From positions 97,322,442 through 97,386,441 of the forward strand of contig CM070874.1 in the NCBI GenBank assembly GCA_036365515.1: a stretch of DNA of 64,000 nt. The letters are read 5' to 3'. Position 1 is the stretch's first letter; every line of letters begins with the position of its first letter. This DNA is from Torymus aiolomorphi (lineage: Eukaryota > Arthropoda > Insecta > Hymenoptera > Torymidae). Under the pieces are notes generated by a model. That model was not told where the DNA came from. It did no database searches and saw only the letters and a program-made list of their open reading frames with translations. Positions 1 to 10,855 of this stretch are shown piece after piece. Made by a program: the position numbers and the translations under genes.

Positions 1-345
1 TACCTCTAATGCTTCATCGCTCGGATAGTTCTCTCTGGGAGCTCCTTTTGGAACCAGAAAACAGGCTTTTGATTCTTGTGCTGTCTTCTCCGGGGCATGG
101 ATGCATCGCACGCTCGGCTCATTTCAGTTGTGTAACGTCGCGTCAGTTCGTCCATCGTCCCAGTCTTGTTCAGTTCTGGTGTCTCTGAGATGCATTCTGC
201 AAAGGCATCCCGGTCAAATTTCTTGACAGCCCATCCTGTGGGTTTGTCTCGCGAGGCATCGCGTTTTCGGCTCTTTAATTCGAAGCATATCGATGGTCGC
301 TGAGTGACTCTTCTTCCAATATTGTCCAAGACGAAAGATCAAGGC
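1..345 (-). mobile_element. Non-LTR (LINE) retrotransposon fragment, linker between endonuclease and RT
   Basis: A 107-residue open frame on the minus strand (6-329) has the composition of the segment joining endonuclease and reverse transcriptase in R1/Jockey/LOA-type LINE pol proteins. It contains a GWAVKKFDRDAFAECI stretch, then a basic PRRRQHK segment, then PVFWFQKELPERTIRAMKH, which resembles the P-V-Y-W-W-N-E-I motif preceding the RT domain in that family. The frame ends at a stop near the window edge, so neither the catalytic endonuclease residues nor the RT motifs are present. It is a remnant only. Clade assignment is uncertain. Confidence 0.6.
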
Positions 346-421
346 CCACCACTCCGTAATATGGCGCCCTCGGCTTCGCCTCGGGCGCCAACTTCACGCA
401 GTACCTTAATGTACTATTTTT
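342..421. repeat. Hairpin end of the palindrome-rich element family (remnant)
   Basis: The arms GGCGCC and GGCGCC flank the core CTCGGCTTCGCCTCG, and the segment is followed by CCTTAATGTACTATTTTT. The same hairpin and the same terminal GTACTATTTTT occur at the 3' ends of the larger copies at 1500-1627 and 3997-4121. This is therefore a detached, diverged end of that family. Confidence 0.55.
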
Positions 422-760
422 GATTCGCCGATGCGTTTTCGTTTGATTTCGAATTTACGATTTTCTCAAAATTGATTTTTGTTTTTTTTTAATGATAAGA
501 TCAAGATATTTGAATCGAATGGATAACATTCGAAAGAGCATTAAAATACCTATATTTTCTAAAAAAAAAATTTCTCTAGCTATCACGGTTCTTTTGTTAT
601 TAACAAAAACGTGTTTTTTTAAAAAAGCTTATAACTCCTAAACTAAACGGTCAATTTTCTTGAGAAAAATCATCGTAATGCAAAATATAAATAGCTATAA
701 TCTGTAATTTATTTTGTCGACTAGTTTTTGAGAAAAAAATTGGAATGTGAAAAAAATGAG
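422..760. other. AT-rich interval, no gene seen
   Basis: No open frame, splice-bounded exon or RNA gene could be supported here. Short homopolymer runs dominate. Confidence 0.5.
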
Positions 761-1627
761 TTTTCTTACTCGCCCACCCGAAAGTACGTACTTTCGGCCC
801 GCATCTCCGGGCCGAAAGAGAAACTTTCGCATCCTATTTTAGACCAACCGCGCGCTCTGATTGGCTGCCGAAATTTCCTGACCCGCGGCGCTTCAGCGCC
901 CGTGCGCATGCCCGAGGAAAGATGTTTGTGCGGTGTGAAGGTTAGACACGTACGAAATAAACAGAGGAAAGTGCACGGGTGACGAGAAAAAAGTTAGTTG
1001 AAATAAAAAGTGGTTTTGTTTGATCGTGGTTATTGTTTTTTAAACGTATGGACGGGAGCGTCCGAGAAAAATATGTTTGTGCGGTGTGAAGGTTAGACAC
1101 GTACGAAATAGACAGAGGAAAGTGCACGTGTGACGAGAAAAAAGAGTTAATTGAAATAAAAAGTGGTGTTGTCTTTTTTTAATGAATGTGTTTCTGATGC
1201 CCGCCCCGACCAGCAAAACCTCGGCTTCGCCTCGGTCTTGCAAATGTCGGGCGGGCATCAGACCATCTGTACAATAGCGAAAGTAGCAGACGCCCAAAAA
1301 ACCAGCTCTCTACGCCGGGCCGAAAGAAAAAACAGTCGGTAATATCGACCGAGCTACCCAAAGCGGCCGACAGAGGCACTACTATCGAGCGGGCCGAAAG
1401 AAAAACTAACACTCAAACACAGCTAGCAGACGACAACGCAATTTTATCAATTATTTAACAATTACAGAACGTACTTTCGGCCGGGGAGTAAGAAAAATAG
1501 TATACAATACTTGGACCGGAAATTGGATGCCCTGGCCGTGCGTTATGACGCCCTCGGCTTCGCCTCGGGCGTCATACTACGCACGGCCCGGAAATCCAAT
1601 TTCCGGCCCACGTATCGTAATATATTA
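761..1627 (+). mobile_element. Palindrome-rich non-autonomous element, full copy 1
   Basis: This ~865-bp CpG-rich unit starts TCTTACTCGCCCACCCGAAA and ends near CGTAATATATTA. It is built from nested palindromes: CGAAAGTACGTACTTTCG, CTTTCGGCCC paired with GGGCCGAAAG, GGCGCTTCAGCGCC, a ~70-bp hairpin at about 1195-1262 and a ~130-bp terminal hairpin (1498-1627). A ~100-bp internal block is duplicated (about 913-1015 and 1070-1170). Open frames inside exist on both strands only because the sequence is palindromic, and none resembles a protein family. The TC start and 3' hairpin recall Helitron-like elements, and the palindromes recall foldback MITEs. I cannot choose between them. Confidence 0.7.
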
Positions 1628-1639
1628 TTTGTATGTCCA

Positions 1640-2337
1640 ACGATTACGGGAGTAAAATTGACTTAATCGCTTTGAAATTCCTTGTAGAGGTAGATTTTGT
1701 ATAGCTCTCGGTCGAGTTCTTTGGGCAAAATGATTAGTCCAGAAATTTAAAAATATTTGAGGTTAAAAGTTTTTTAACCTTTTTTCAAATCGTAATTTCT
1801 CGTGAACGGCTCCATGTATAAGCTCAAAATTTATAGACAATTTTGTATGTGATATAGATAATACGTATGCGAATTTTCATCAAGATTGCACGATTACTTT
1901 TTGAAATATTTGATTTTGAAAATTTTCGTATTTTACAAAGTTATTTTCTTTGTTGCATGATAACTAGAGAAAACAAAAATTGGTTTAATCATGTTGAAAT
2001 TTTGTGGAGATGTAGAGTCTATATATTATCGTATAAGTCCTTTAGGTAAAAGAATTGTCTCATGATTTTTAGTGATATTTAAGGTTAAAATTCTTTTACG
2101 TTTTTTTCAAAGTCGTAATTTCTCAGTGATGACTTCATGTATCAGCTTGAAATTCATAGACTATTTTGTATGCGATATAAGCAATACCTGTGTAAAATTT
2201 CATCCAGATTATATGGTTATTTTTTGAGATGTTTGATATTTAAAATTTTAGTATTTTTGAAAATGACTTTCTTTGTTGTCGCACAATATAACTACATTAA
2301 AATTGTTTCAATTTTTTTGAAATTTGGTGGAGATGTA
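1640..2337. repeat. Tandem repeat, ~322-bp period, just over two units
   Basis: Related blocks start near 1681, 2003 and 2324, each with a variant of TTGTRGAGRTRGA. The first two share a long series of matches, including GTAATTTCTC, GACTATTTTGTATG-like and TTTTTGARATRTTTGAT. The third is cut off after ~14 bp by the element starting at 2338. This is diverged satellite-like DNA with no coding potential. Confidence 0.65.
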
Positions 2338-2697
2338 TTTTTCTTACTCGCCCACCCGAAAGTATGTAGTTTCGGCCCGCATCTTCGGGCCGAAAGAGAA
2401 ACTTTAGCATCCTATTTTAGACCAACCGCGCGCTCTGATTGGCTGCCGAAATTTCCTGACCCGCGGCGCTTGAGCGCCCGCGTGCATGTCCGAGGAAAGA
2501 TGTTTATGCGGTGTGAAGGTTAGACACGTACGAAATAAACAGAGGAAAGTGCACGGGTGACGAGAAAAAAGAGTTAGTTGAAATAAAAAGTGGTGTTGTT
2601 TGACCGTGGTCATTGTTTTTTCCTCTTGTTTCCTACACGTACTTTCGAGTCGTGTAGAAACAATTAAGTAAACGTACGGAGGGAAGCGTCCGAGGAA
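2338..2697 (+). mobile_element. 5' half of palindrome-rich element copy 2 (interrupted)
   Basis: This matches copy 1 from its TCTTACTCG start through the GCGTCCGAG block. It carries an extra CTCTTGTTTCCTACACGTAC segment and then stops at 2697, where an inverted copy begins. Its 3' half resumes at 3562, so 2338-2697 plus 3562-4121 is one copy split by an insertion of its own family. Confidence 0.65.
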
Positions 2698-3561
2698 TAG
2701 TATATTACGATACGTGGGTCGGAAATTGGATTTCCGGGCCGTGCGTGGTATGACGCCCGAGGCGAAGCCGAGGGCGTCATAACGCACGGCCAGGGCATCC
2801 AATTTCCGGTCCAAGTATTGTATACTATTTTTCTTACTCCCCGGCCGAAAGTACGTTCTGTAATTATTAAATAATTGATAAAATTGCGTTGTCGTCTGCT
2901 AGCTGTGTTTGAGTGTTAGTTTTTCTTTCGGCCCGCTCGATAGTAGTGCCTCTGTCGGCCGCTTTGGGTAGCTCGGTCGATATTACCGACTGTCTTTTCT
3001 TTCGGCCCAGCGTAGAGAGCTGGTTTTTTGGGCGTCTGCTACTTTCGCTATTGTACAGATGGTCTGATGCCCGCCCGACATTTGCAAGACCGAGGCGAAG
3101 CCGAGGTTTTGCTGGTCGGGGCGGGTATCAGAAACACATTCATTAAAAAAAGACAACACCACTTTTTATTTCAATTAACTCTTTTTTCTCATCACACGTG
3201 CACTTTCCTCTGTCTATTTCGTACGTATCTAACCTTCACACCGCACAAACATATTTTTCTCGGACGCTCCCGTCCATACGTTTAAAAAACAATAACCACG
3301 ATCAAACAAAACCACTTTTTATTTCAATTAACTTTTTTCTCGTCACCCGTGCACTTTTCTCTGTTTATTTCGTACGTGTCTAACCTTCACACCGCACAAA
3401 CATCTTTCCTCGGGCATGCGCGCGGGCGCTGAAGCGCCGCGGGTCAGGAAATTTCGGCAGCCAATCAGAGCGCGCGGTTGGTCTAAAATAGGATGCGAAA
3501 GTTTCTCTTTCGGCCCGGAGATGCGGGCCGAAAGTACGTACTTTCGGGTGGGCGAGTAAGA
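2698..3561 (-). mobile_element. Palindrome-rich element copy 3, inverted and inserted into copy 2
   Basis: Reverse-complement reading gives nearly the whole of copy 1: TCTTACTCGCCCACCC at 3561 through the terminal hairpin ending at 2698. Both edges coincide with the points where copy 2 breaks off and resumes. The edges therefore define the element's own termini: TCTTACTC at one end and a TACTA end just outside the 130-bp hairpin at the other. Confidence 0.7.
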
Positions 3562-4121
3562 AAAATATGTTTGTGTGGTGTGAAGATTAGACATGTACGA
3601 AGTAGACAGAGGAAAGTGCACGTGTGACGAGAAAAAAGAGTTAGTTGAAATAAAAAGTGGTGTTGTCTTTTCTTAATGAATGTGTTTCTGATGCCCGCCC
3701 CGACCAGCAAAACCTCGGCTTCGCCTCGGTCTTGCAAATGTCGGGCGGGCATCAAACCATCTGTGTAACAGCGAAAGTAGCAGACGGCCAAAAAACCAGC
3801 TCTCCACGCCGGGCCGAAAGAAAAAACAGTCGGTAATATCGACCGAGCTACCCAAAGCGGCCGACAGAGGCAGTACTATCGAGCGGGCAGAAAGAAAAAC
3901 TAACACTCAAACACAGCTAGCAGACGACAACGCAATTTTATCAATTATTTAATAATTACAGAACGTACTTTCGGCCGGGGAGTAAGAAAAATAGTATACA
4001 ATACTTGGACCGGAAATTGGATGCCCTGACCGTGCGTCATGACGCCCTCGGCTTCGCCTCGGGCGTCATACCACGTGCGGCCCGGAAATCCAATTTCCGG
4101 CCCACGTATCGTAATGTACTA
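3562..4121 (+). mobile_element. 3' half of palindrome-rich element copy 2
   Basis: This continues copy 2 from the ATGTTTGTGTGGTGTGAAG block, equivalent to position 1070 of copy 1. It runs through the ~70-bp hairpin and the 130-bp terminal hairpin to GTACTATTTTT. The end matches that of the remnant at 342-421. Confidence 0.65.
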
Positions 4122-4454
4122 TTTTTCTATACTGCTTCTTAAAAAATTGCTTTGCATTTTTCTAGGTCTTTATAATGGAAAAACCTTTGTTTTAGGATAA
4201 CAAATAATATGATTTGTTACTCATCAGTATGTGGCTTATAGAATTTATTTTACATTAGTTTGAATGACGTTATTAAAAACGAAACTCATTTTAAAAAACA
4301 CAATTGATCGCTGACACACTGACAAAGTCAATGAAAAATAACTTTTTCACTATTTAACGTCTAGAAAGGAAAGAAAAAAGGTCATATGAAAGTGTGCTCT
4401 TAATTTCTTTTTTCACTTTCCCTTTAGCTCAAATTTGAAACGTTCGGCGGAATT

Positions 4455-4544
4455 ACTCATATATATAATTGAATAGTGAAGCGAATGGCCCCGCTACCTA
4501 GTTTTCCAGGCCATTCGCTTCACTATTCAATTATAAATATGAGT
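4455..4544. repeat. Short hairpin, 36-bp arms
   Basis: The arms at 4455-4490 and 4509-4544 are reverse complements with one mismatch, including the shared block GAATAGTGAAGCGAATGGCC. They enclose an 18-nt loop. Such a structure is typical of a very short MITE or a replication-derived hairpin. No rho-independent terminator meaning is expected in this eukaryotic context. Confidence 0.85.
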
Positions 4545-5049
4545 AGTTGTTATTTATTTGTCCGATTGCCGTTAAGCTAAGGAAACAACCTGAGAAGTCA
4601 AAGCTTCGGATGTCATGACTGACTACTGCTTTGAAGTATTTCATGCTACCATTTGTTGCTTGCACATGAAATCGATTGTCAATACTTAATATCACGCCAA
4701 TTTTAAAATTTATAATTTTGCTTGAAAATTTTGAATTCCGCTTAATTAAAGGCATAAATAAGTATAGTAAGTAGTAATTTTTATAAATTGATTTAAGTGA
4801 TTTTAAATGAATGTCTAAGTTAACCCCGAGTCATGTACAATTTGACCCCCACTGAGGGATCACGTTGTACGAAGCGTTTTTTTTTTAATGTCAAAGTAAA
4901 AATATTAATTAATGATATAATCATTCACAAAAATTTATATAGTTCCTCGAAACCTGAAAGTTAACTCCTGTTCACTGAATAATTGTTTGTACATAAAATA
5001 AATAAATAAAATAAATAAAATAAAATAGACAGAATAAAAAATTTCTGAA
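4545..5049. other. AT-rich interval, no gene seen
   Basis: This holds only AT-rich sequence and an (AAAT)n-like run near 4990-5030. No exon or motif could be supported. Confidence 0.5.
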
Positions 5050-5300
5050 AATGAAGTGTACCAGATCGCCCCACTCTCCCATACGTGGGCAGATGTGTGG
5101 TTTACCCGTGTGCCCGTCGTTGTAGATTATGACGGGCCACGCGAGGGAGTCATGGTAGCCGACCATCTCCAAGGCGGGCAGAGGCAATGCGATCGAGCGA
5201 CTCGCGACCAAGGAGATCGGCGATTGACTGAAACCGCCGCAGTCCTTATAAAACCTCGCCCATCGACGCTGGCCTGGAGAGAATAGAGATCACATTTGGT
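5050..5300 (+). other. GC-richer segment with a TATA-like box, possible solo LTR remnant
   Basis: Base composition changes sharply from the surroundings. The segment holds a 76-codon open frame without recognisable motifs and then CCTTATAAAACCTCGCCCAT, a good TATA-box context about 35 bases before CTGGCCTGGAGAG. This resembles the U3/R junction of an LTR, but no paired LTR, primer-binding site or polypurine tract is visible. The call is therefore tentative. Confidence 0.25.
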
Positions 5301-5639
5301 AGATGAGAATGGGTGGTGATTTTTTTAGATTTAATTACGTCGGAGTTGGAGAGGTTTACCTCTTCGAGAGTAATCGAAATCCATACTGGTCACGAACACT
5401 GGAATATATTTGTTCTTTGTTATTATAGGAATGACCTGACGAAATCTGACGACTGGGGCCGATTAAAATTTATTGAACTCCAAACAACTGTGATAGATGT
5501 CAATTCAACTTATTATAAAAATCGATTATCAGACTGAATCGTTTTAAATTAAATTCGATGATAATTTTATAGGAATTCAATTAAAATTGTTTACAATCAA
5601 TAAGATTAACTTCAACCAATTTTAATAATGTTTGGAATT

Positions 5640-6180
5640 CATATTTTACCAGATCTAAACCCTGGTTTTTAGACAATTTTATACGTTCTAATACATTTTC
5701 ATACATTTTAATACGGTTTCATACGATTTCTAACATTTTTATACAGTTTTCCACGATTTGCAACGATTTTATACAATTTCATACGGGTTTTTTACGTTTT
5801 ATAGAACGTAAAAAACGTAAAAACGTAATTACGGGTTCATAAACGTGAAAACATAATTTATTTTTTTTTTTATATTGAAAATGTATTAAACTGTATAAAA
5901 ATGTATAAAACTGTATAAAAATGTAATAAATTAGAAAAAATTTACGGAAATATACAGAAATATACATTTTTATACGGTTTCCTATGTTTTATTACATTAA
6001 TCTTTTTACAAACTTGACATGGAGGAATTTCTGAATTATAAGAAAATGTCTGAACATGTATTAAACTGTATAAAAATGTATAAAACCGTATAAAATATGT
6101 CCAAATACCAATAAAAAAGTACATTTTTATATGTTTTTATACGTTTTGCTACAGTTTCATACATTTATTATTTCCATACA
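5640..6180. repeat. Low-complexity inverted array of TATACNNTTT motifs
   Basis: On the plus strand, TTTTATACATTT-like words recur between 5680 and 5800. Their complements (ATGTATAAAACTGTATAAAA) recur at 5880-5930 and 6055-6095, and the plus form returns at 5950-6000 and 6120-6170. The whole can fold back on itself. The organisation parallels the foldback elements at 7457 and 62421 but with a different ~10-bp word. Confidence 0.6.
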
Positions 6181-6183
6181 GGC

Positions 6184-6365
6184 TATTTTGTAAAACATGT
6201 CACTCATGTTGCTTTTTCTGGAATCCACAGAATTTTAACGATCAAAATGATCGATATTTCGTATTGACAATACAATTTTGTAAAACATGTCACTCATGTT
6301 GCTTTTTCTGGAATCCACAGAAATTTAACGATCAAAATGATCGATATTTTGTATTGACAATAATC
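6184..6365. repeat. 90-bp tandem duplication
   Basis: Two copies run head to tail and differ at only a few bases. Each contains AAACATGTCACTCATGTTGC and ATCAAAATGATCGATATT. The second word is itself palindromic around GATC. Confidence 0.85.
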
Positions 6366-6383
6366 TTCAATAACACAGGCACA

Positions 6384-6972
6384 CGAAAATAAAAAAGTGG
6401 TCTGTCCTTTTGACTAGACCGCTATGGTCCTATATTTTGGGCTCTCAAACACGAACTAGATGTCAGAATTGCTCCGTCACGTCAGGATTTTGAGATATTT
6501 TTAAATTTAAATAACAAAATGGAAACTTTTGTTTTAATTATTTATAGTCTTCAAAATAATGTAACACTGCTTATTCTCTTCAAGATCCACTTTGGATCAT
6601 TCTTCTATGATTTTTTTTTCTCCGAGATCTAAATGTGTGAATTATTTAAAATAGAAATAACGAATTTGATAAGAACTCTGTACTTAAGTTTCCAAAATTC
6701 ACCATTTAGATCTCGGAGAGAAAAAAACGTAAAAGAATAATCCAAAGGGACTACATTACTTTGTACAACTGCTACATTATTTTGTAGATTAAATTAATAA
6801 CAACATTTTTTCAGTTTGTTTTAAAGTTATTTTAAAAATCTTTTACTTCAGTTACCTCAAAATTTTGACGTGATCGAGCAATTTTGACGCTGGATTCGTG
6901 TTTAAGAGGCGAAAATACATAGCGCCATGGTGGCCTAGTCAAAAGAACGCACCACTTTTTTATTTTTATGTT
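6384..6972. mobile_element. Non-autonomous DNA transposon with long terminal inverted repeats
   Basis: The ends read AAAATAAAAAAGTGGT and its complement. Inward, the two arms stay alignable for more than 120 bp: CTTTTGACTAG, ACACGAA, a GTCAAAATTGCTC-like block and TTTTGAGRT. A second inverted pair lies inside, CCGAGATCTAAATG at about 6621 and CATTTAGATCTCGG at about 6704, so most of the 590 bp can fold. There is no coding sequence. The superfamily is not evident because the exact ends are blurred by A/T runs. Confidence 0.65.
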
Positions 6973-7456
6973 TTTGTGTAATTTTTAATTGATTTTAATA
7001 TTATTTTCACGTATATAAAATTCAATTGCGTTCAATAAATTTAAATATACAGAATAGTAATAACTTTTTAATAAACCTTAATAAAGAACAACAGGCTGAA
7101 AAAATGAATAAATTTTAATAGAAGTATTATTCTCCAATAAATTTTAATGTAATAGTTTAGACATTAAAATTTAATTGCGTTAAATTGATTACAATAATGA
7201 AAGTGATAAACAATTTTTATGACTTCATACATGTATATGCATGGTGATTAAGAAAGACCATTGAAAATTATTGACATAACTTAATAATTTTCAATAAATT
7301 GGTATTGTCTGTTTCCCGCAGGATATCTTTTTGATTTATGTGAGTGATTCAGTGAATAAAGCGTACCTGTAATTACATTCCAAAATATGAAATAAAATAA
7401 CTTCCTTCTCATATTTTGTTAGCGGCGTCAATAATTGTCATTGGAATGTGATTTGT
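6973..7456. other. AT-rich interval, no gene seen
   Basis: No exon-like open frame, RNA gene or clear repeat could be supported. Confidence 0.5.
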
Positions 7457-8128
7457 ATCCCTAGCGAAAATGATTTTCGTGGAAAACTGTTATAAACTAT
7501 TATAAACTGTTATAAAAAGTTTGGTTTGAGACGCGTATTCCAATTTATAATAGTTTTTAACAACTTATAACAGTTTATAACAGTTTATAACAATTATTTA
7601 CAATTACTTACATTTTCGTTAAATCATGACTGCAGATGTAAGGGTGCGCACAGACATTATTAATAGTTTATTCCAATTTATAATAGTTTTTAACAATTTA
7701 TAACAGTTTATAACAATTTCTTCATCATCCTCAAGCCGGAAGTCCGAAAGTGCAAAGCATTTCCGTACTCGATGGGAAGCGTATTCGAAAGTGCAAAGGA
7801 ATTCCGGACTCAATTGCTGTAAATAACTGCTACAAACCATTAGAAACCGCAAGTAACTGTTACAAATTGTTAAAAAATTCTTAATAATTTCTCCGCGTTC
7901 CTTCGTTTCTATTTAACGAAATTGTGAATAACTTTAAGTAATTGTTATAAATTGTTATGAACTGTTCTGAACTCTTATAAACTGTTAAAAACTGTTATAA
8001 ATAGGAATACGTGTCTCAAACCAAACTTTTTATAACAGTTTCTAACAGTTTCTAACAGTTTCTAACATTTCCTAACAGTTCATAACAGATGTTAAAAGTT
8101 ATTTGCATTTATTTTTTTCTCTAGGGAT
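7457..8128. mobile_element. Foldback element with ATCCCTAG ends and ~10-bp subrepeats
   Basis: The ends are ATCCCTAG (7457) and CTAGGGAT (8121-8128). Inside, both flanks are tandem variants of a ~10-bp word, AACAGTTTAT and its complement, which can pair across the element. The centre (about 7620-7860) is less repetitive. The family recurs at 62421-63182 (CCCTAGTGGAAATCG) and as one end at 32102. No protein is encoded, so it would depend on another element's transposase. Confidence 0.65.
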
Positions 8129-9280
8129 CGTAAAATTTTTATTTTGTGATACGTTCAATCGACAAGTTAAACATCATTAAAAACTAATATTGTCAAATAC
8201 TATCACCAGCGAAAACGGCATCAATATTTATAATGTTAAATTCCGAGAAAAACATTTTATTTTCAAAACCTCTTCGATTATTCTTATATCAGTGTAACTA
8301 AATTTTTCAATCACACAACCTAACCCACTGGAAACATTTGAGTATCTAAAACAAACTCTTATTCTTCATTTTCGAATTTACAATTGAACGCGACCAATCG
8401 GAATCCACTGGCGAGTGTCGAAAACCGAACTAGGCCTTTTCCAGACGCTCGCGCTACAAAATAGCGTCCAGTCGTGATCATCTATCCCCACTTGCGGGCA
8501 CTCGCGCATTATATGAGTATTGCTCGTAGAATGAACGTGAATTTTCGTCGAGTGCGTGAGAAAAACCGGTGAGTCGACTGCACCGTGATTCTCTCTCATC
8601 ACGCGGCCTTTTGCGATTCAATTTTCATCGGTGACATTGCTCCAGTTATAGGGTTTTGCTCGTTGGTGGAAATTTTTGAAATTTCGCGTATTTTCATGAT
8701 AAACTCTGAAAACTTAGTAAAGATAAAGCAAAAAGTACTGTATGGGTATGGAAAAGGGGTATGAAAAGATCAGAGTAAAGAAAAAAACAGCGAATATTTT
8801 GATTCATTTTACTAAAAACGGAATAAGCGATAAAATGAACATACGCGTCGATATACATATGCAAAATACTTTATTCACAAGAAAAAAAAAATTTCAACTG
8901 AAGTTGCGCCCGTACGAAACACATTTCATCCCAGTGATGTCGACAATTTTCCCCTGATCACGCTTCTCTCTCGGCTGAAAGAACTTATACCACAAGTACA
9001 CTCGCGACTAAATACATCCATACTCAACAACTTTCTCATGAACTTAGAACGATAACGGATATGTAAACGGCGAGCGCGGGCAAAGCTGTCGACACCGTCC
9101 GGGACGTTCCTACTTCTCTTATGTTCACTTCTCTCGCATGCCTTTAAAGAATAATATAATTTAACTAAGAAGCGATAACTTTACACGTATGAATACGTAA
9201 GGTACTTTTCGAAAGCATATATAGCAAAAATGTATAAGTGTAATATGGTAATATTACGGCTAAGTGTATCTCTTTGTCTC
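8129..9280. other. Mixed-composition interval, no gene identified
   Basis: The part from 8370 to 8680 is less AT-rich and contains several CpG sites. I see no supported splice-bounded exon. Open frames at 8378-8602 (minus) and 8742-8957 (plus) lack recognisable motifs and are probably chance. Confidence 0.4.
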
Positions 9281-9283
9281 TTT

Positions 9284-9352
9284 TGTGTGTGTGTGCGTGT
9301 GTGTGCGTGTGTGCGTGTGTGTGCGTGCGTGAGTGCGTGCGTGTGCGTATAT
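9284..9352. repeat. (GT)n/(GCGT) microsatellite
   Basis: An imperfect run of GT with interspersed GC steps is followed by ATATATATA. The minus-strand HTHTHA-type open frame here is a by-product. Confidence 0.9.
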
Positions 9353-10240
9353 ATATAATCGTTAACAAACGTGCGACGTTTGTCTTCTTTTTTTTATCGT
9401 TGAAAATACAAAAATAAATATGCGTTCATTATATTTACAAGAACATAAACAAATTTTCGTCGGATCGAAAGCTCTCGGGGAACAAATTTCAGGCTTTCGT
9501 CCGGCAACTTACTTTATCGGCGCGTGCCACTTTATCTCTTTTTTTTACGTTTTGTATTGCACGTGGCTTATTCAAATCTAACGTAATAATTAATTATTCA
9601 TTTATAGTTACGTGTAGTTTCGTTGATTACCGACTGAACAAAATAACGTAAAGTATCTTATATCAGATCGATTGTCGAAATTTCGTTTTAGAGCGATTAA
9701 TAATATCGCGAAGTCATAAAAGTAAGTAAAATCAAAATAGTACGTATGCTACATTTATTTTATAATTTAAGTTTTCAAATATAGTCTCTACAAGCTTTTT
9801 TTTTAATAAATTTATACTTCTATCTTACAAAAACGTACCATAACCTCTCTGCTCAGTCGGTAACCATCGAAGTTCTTTGATTGTCTTAAAAAAACGTGCA
9901 CGCGCGTGTGTGCGGTAAAAATATAACTCTCTGGCTACTCAAAAAGTAGATATATATACGTGTATATTATAGTAATCGGAGAAAACAGTCGTAGTGTACG
10001 CGTCGCGTACAATGGCACTTTCGCAGAGTCGGCGAGCGTCGAGTGCTAGAGGAAAACATATGTATACTACTCGAGCCGCGACGGCTCCACGAAAAAATCT
10101 CCCTTCTCTTTTCATCGAGGCTCAATATCCCCAGAACGACGACAACTTCAATCCTCGTCTCGTTCAATCTACATCTATACATAACGCTTATACGAAAATA
10201 TATTAATATGCATGTACGTATAAAACGATATACGTCTTGA
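9353..10240. other. Interval without recognised gene
   Basis: Modest CpG content and many CGT words give it the look of an untranslated or regulatory region. The open frames of about 70 codons between 9967 and 10240 overlap on both strands and match nothing I recognise. Confidence 0.35.
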
Positions 10241-10244
10241 AAAA

Positions 10245-10400
10245 CATCAACAAAAAAACAAGAAAACTAGGGGGGCTGCCCCCCCCGCGTGCCCCCCCCC
10301 CCCCCCCCCCCCCGCTCCCACACACACCTGCTCTTCGCTTCGCTCGTCGCCCGCCTCCTCCCTATGTAAAAACTTCGTTTTTACATAATAGGCACGACCG
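10245..10400. repeat. Poly-C tract with flanking G-run and small hairpin
   Basis: GGGGGGCTGCCCCCCCC is followed by GCGTG and a ~22-bp C run, then CTTCGCTTCGCTCG, then a perfect 11-bp hairpin TATGTAAAAAC/GTTTTTACATA around 10362-10386. This resembles the CpG-rich palindromic elements at the start of the window but is not the same family. The C-run length may be a sequencing or assembly approximation. Confidence 0.6.
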
Positions 10401-10739
10401 CTGTGCTCAGAAGAACCTTATACTTTCATTATTGCAAAAATTGTAATACTTTATTTATCATTTTCATCATTAAAATAAACATACATCTACAGTAAAGTTT
10501 AAATAAAAATTGTCCATTTACTTTTACACATTTATTTCTTCTATTTTGTAGAAGGTTTGCGTTTTATTTCTGCATGCATAAGTATATTTAGATAAATTTT
10601 TAAATTTAAATTTTTAAGTATAGATATGATTAAAGTGTACATAGAAATATTGAATATAAGTATCATGATTGCAGGTATATTTAAAATTAAAAAACATTGT
10701 TTTCATAATTTATATCGAAATTATAAAATTCTTTTTATT

Positions 10740-10855
10740 TTTATTTATGAAAACGTTAAATAGAAAAAAAGTTTTTTTCAATGTTATACCCAACTTATGT
10801 ATTTGAAATTTTTGTGTATAGTCAAATCCTGTTGAATTATATGAGGAAAACTATT
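10740..10855 (+). repeat. Detached, diverged monomer of the ~175-bp satellite
   Basis: ATGAAAACGTTAAATAGAAAA, AAATTTTTGTGTATAGTCAA and ATCCTGTTGAATTAT match in order the ATGAAAATGTTAAATGGAAA, TTTTTGTGTAAAATCAAATC and CCTGTCAAGTTAT blocks of the array at 13795-14890. It lies 3 kb away from that array. Confidence 0.6.

Noticed and set aside
728..3906. Repeated open frames (for example 77 and 85 codons) recurring on both strands
   Set aside because: They recur because the same palindromic element is present several times in both orientations. No family motif, and frames overlap heavily.
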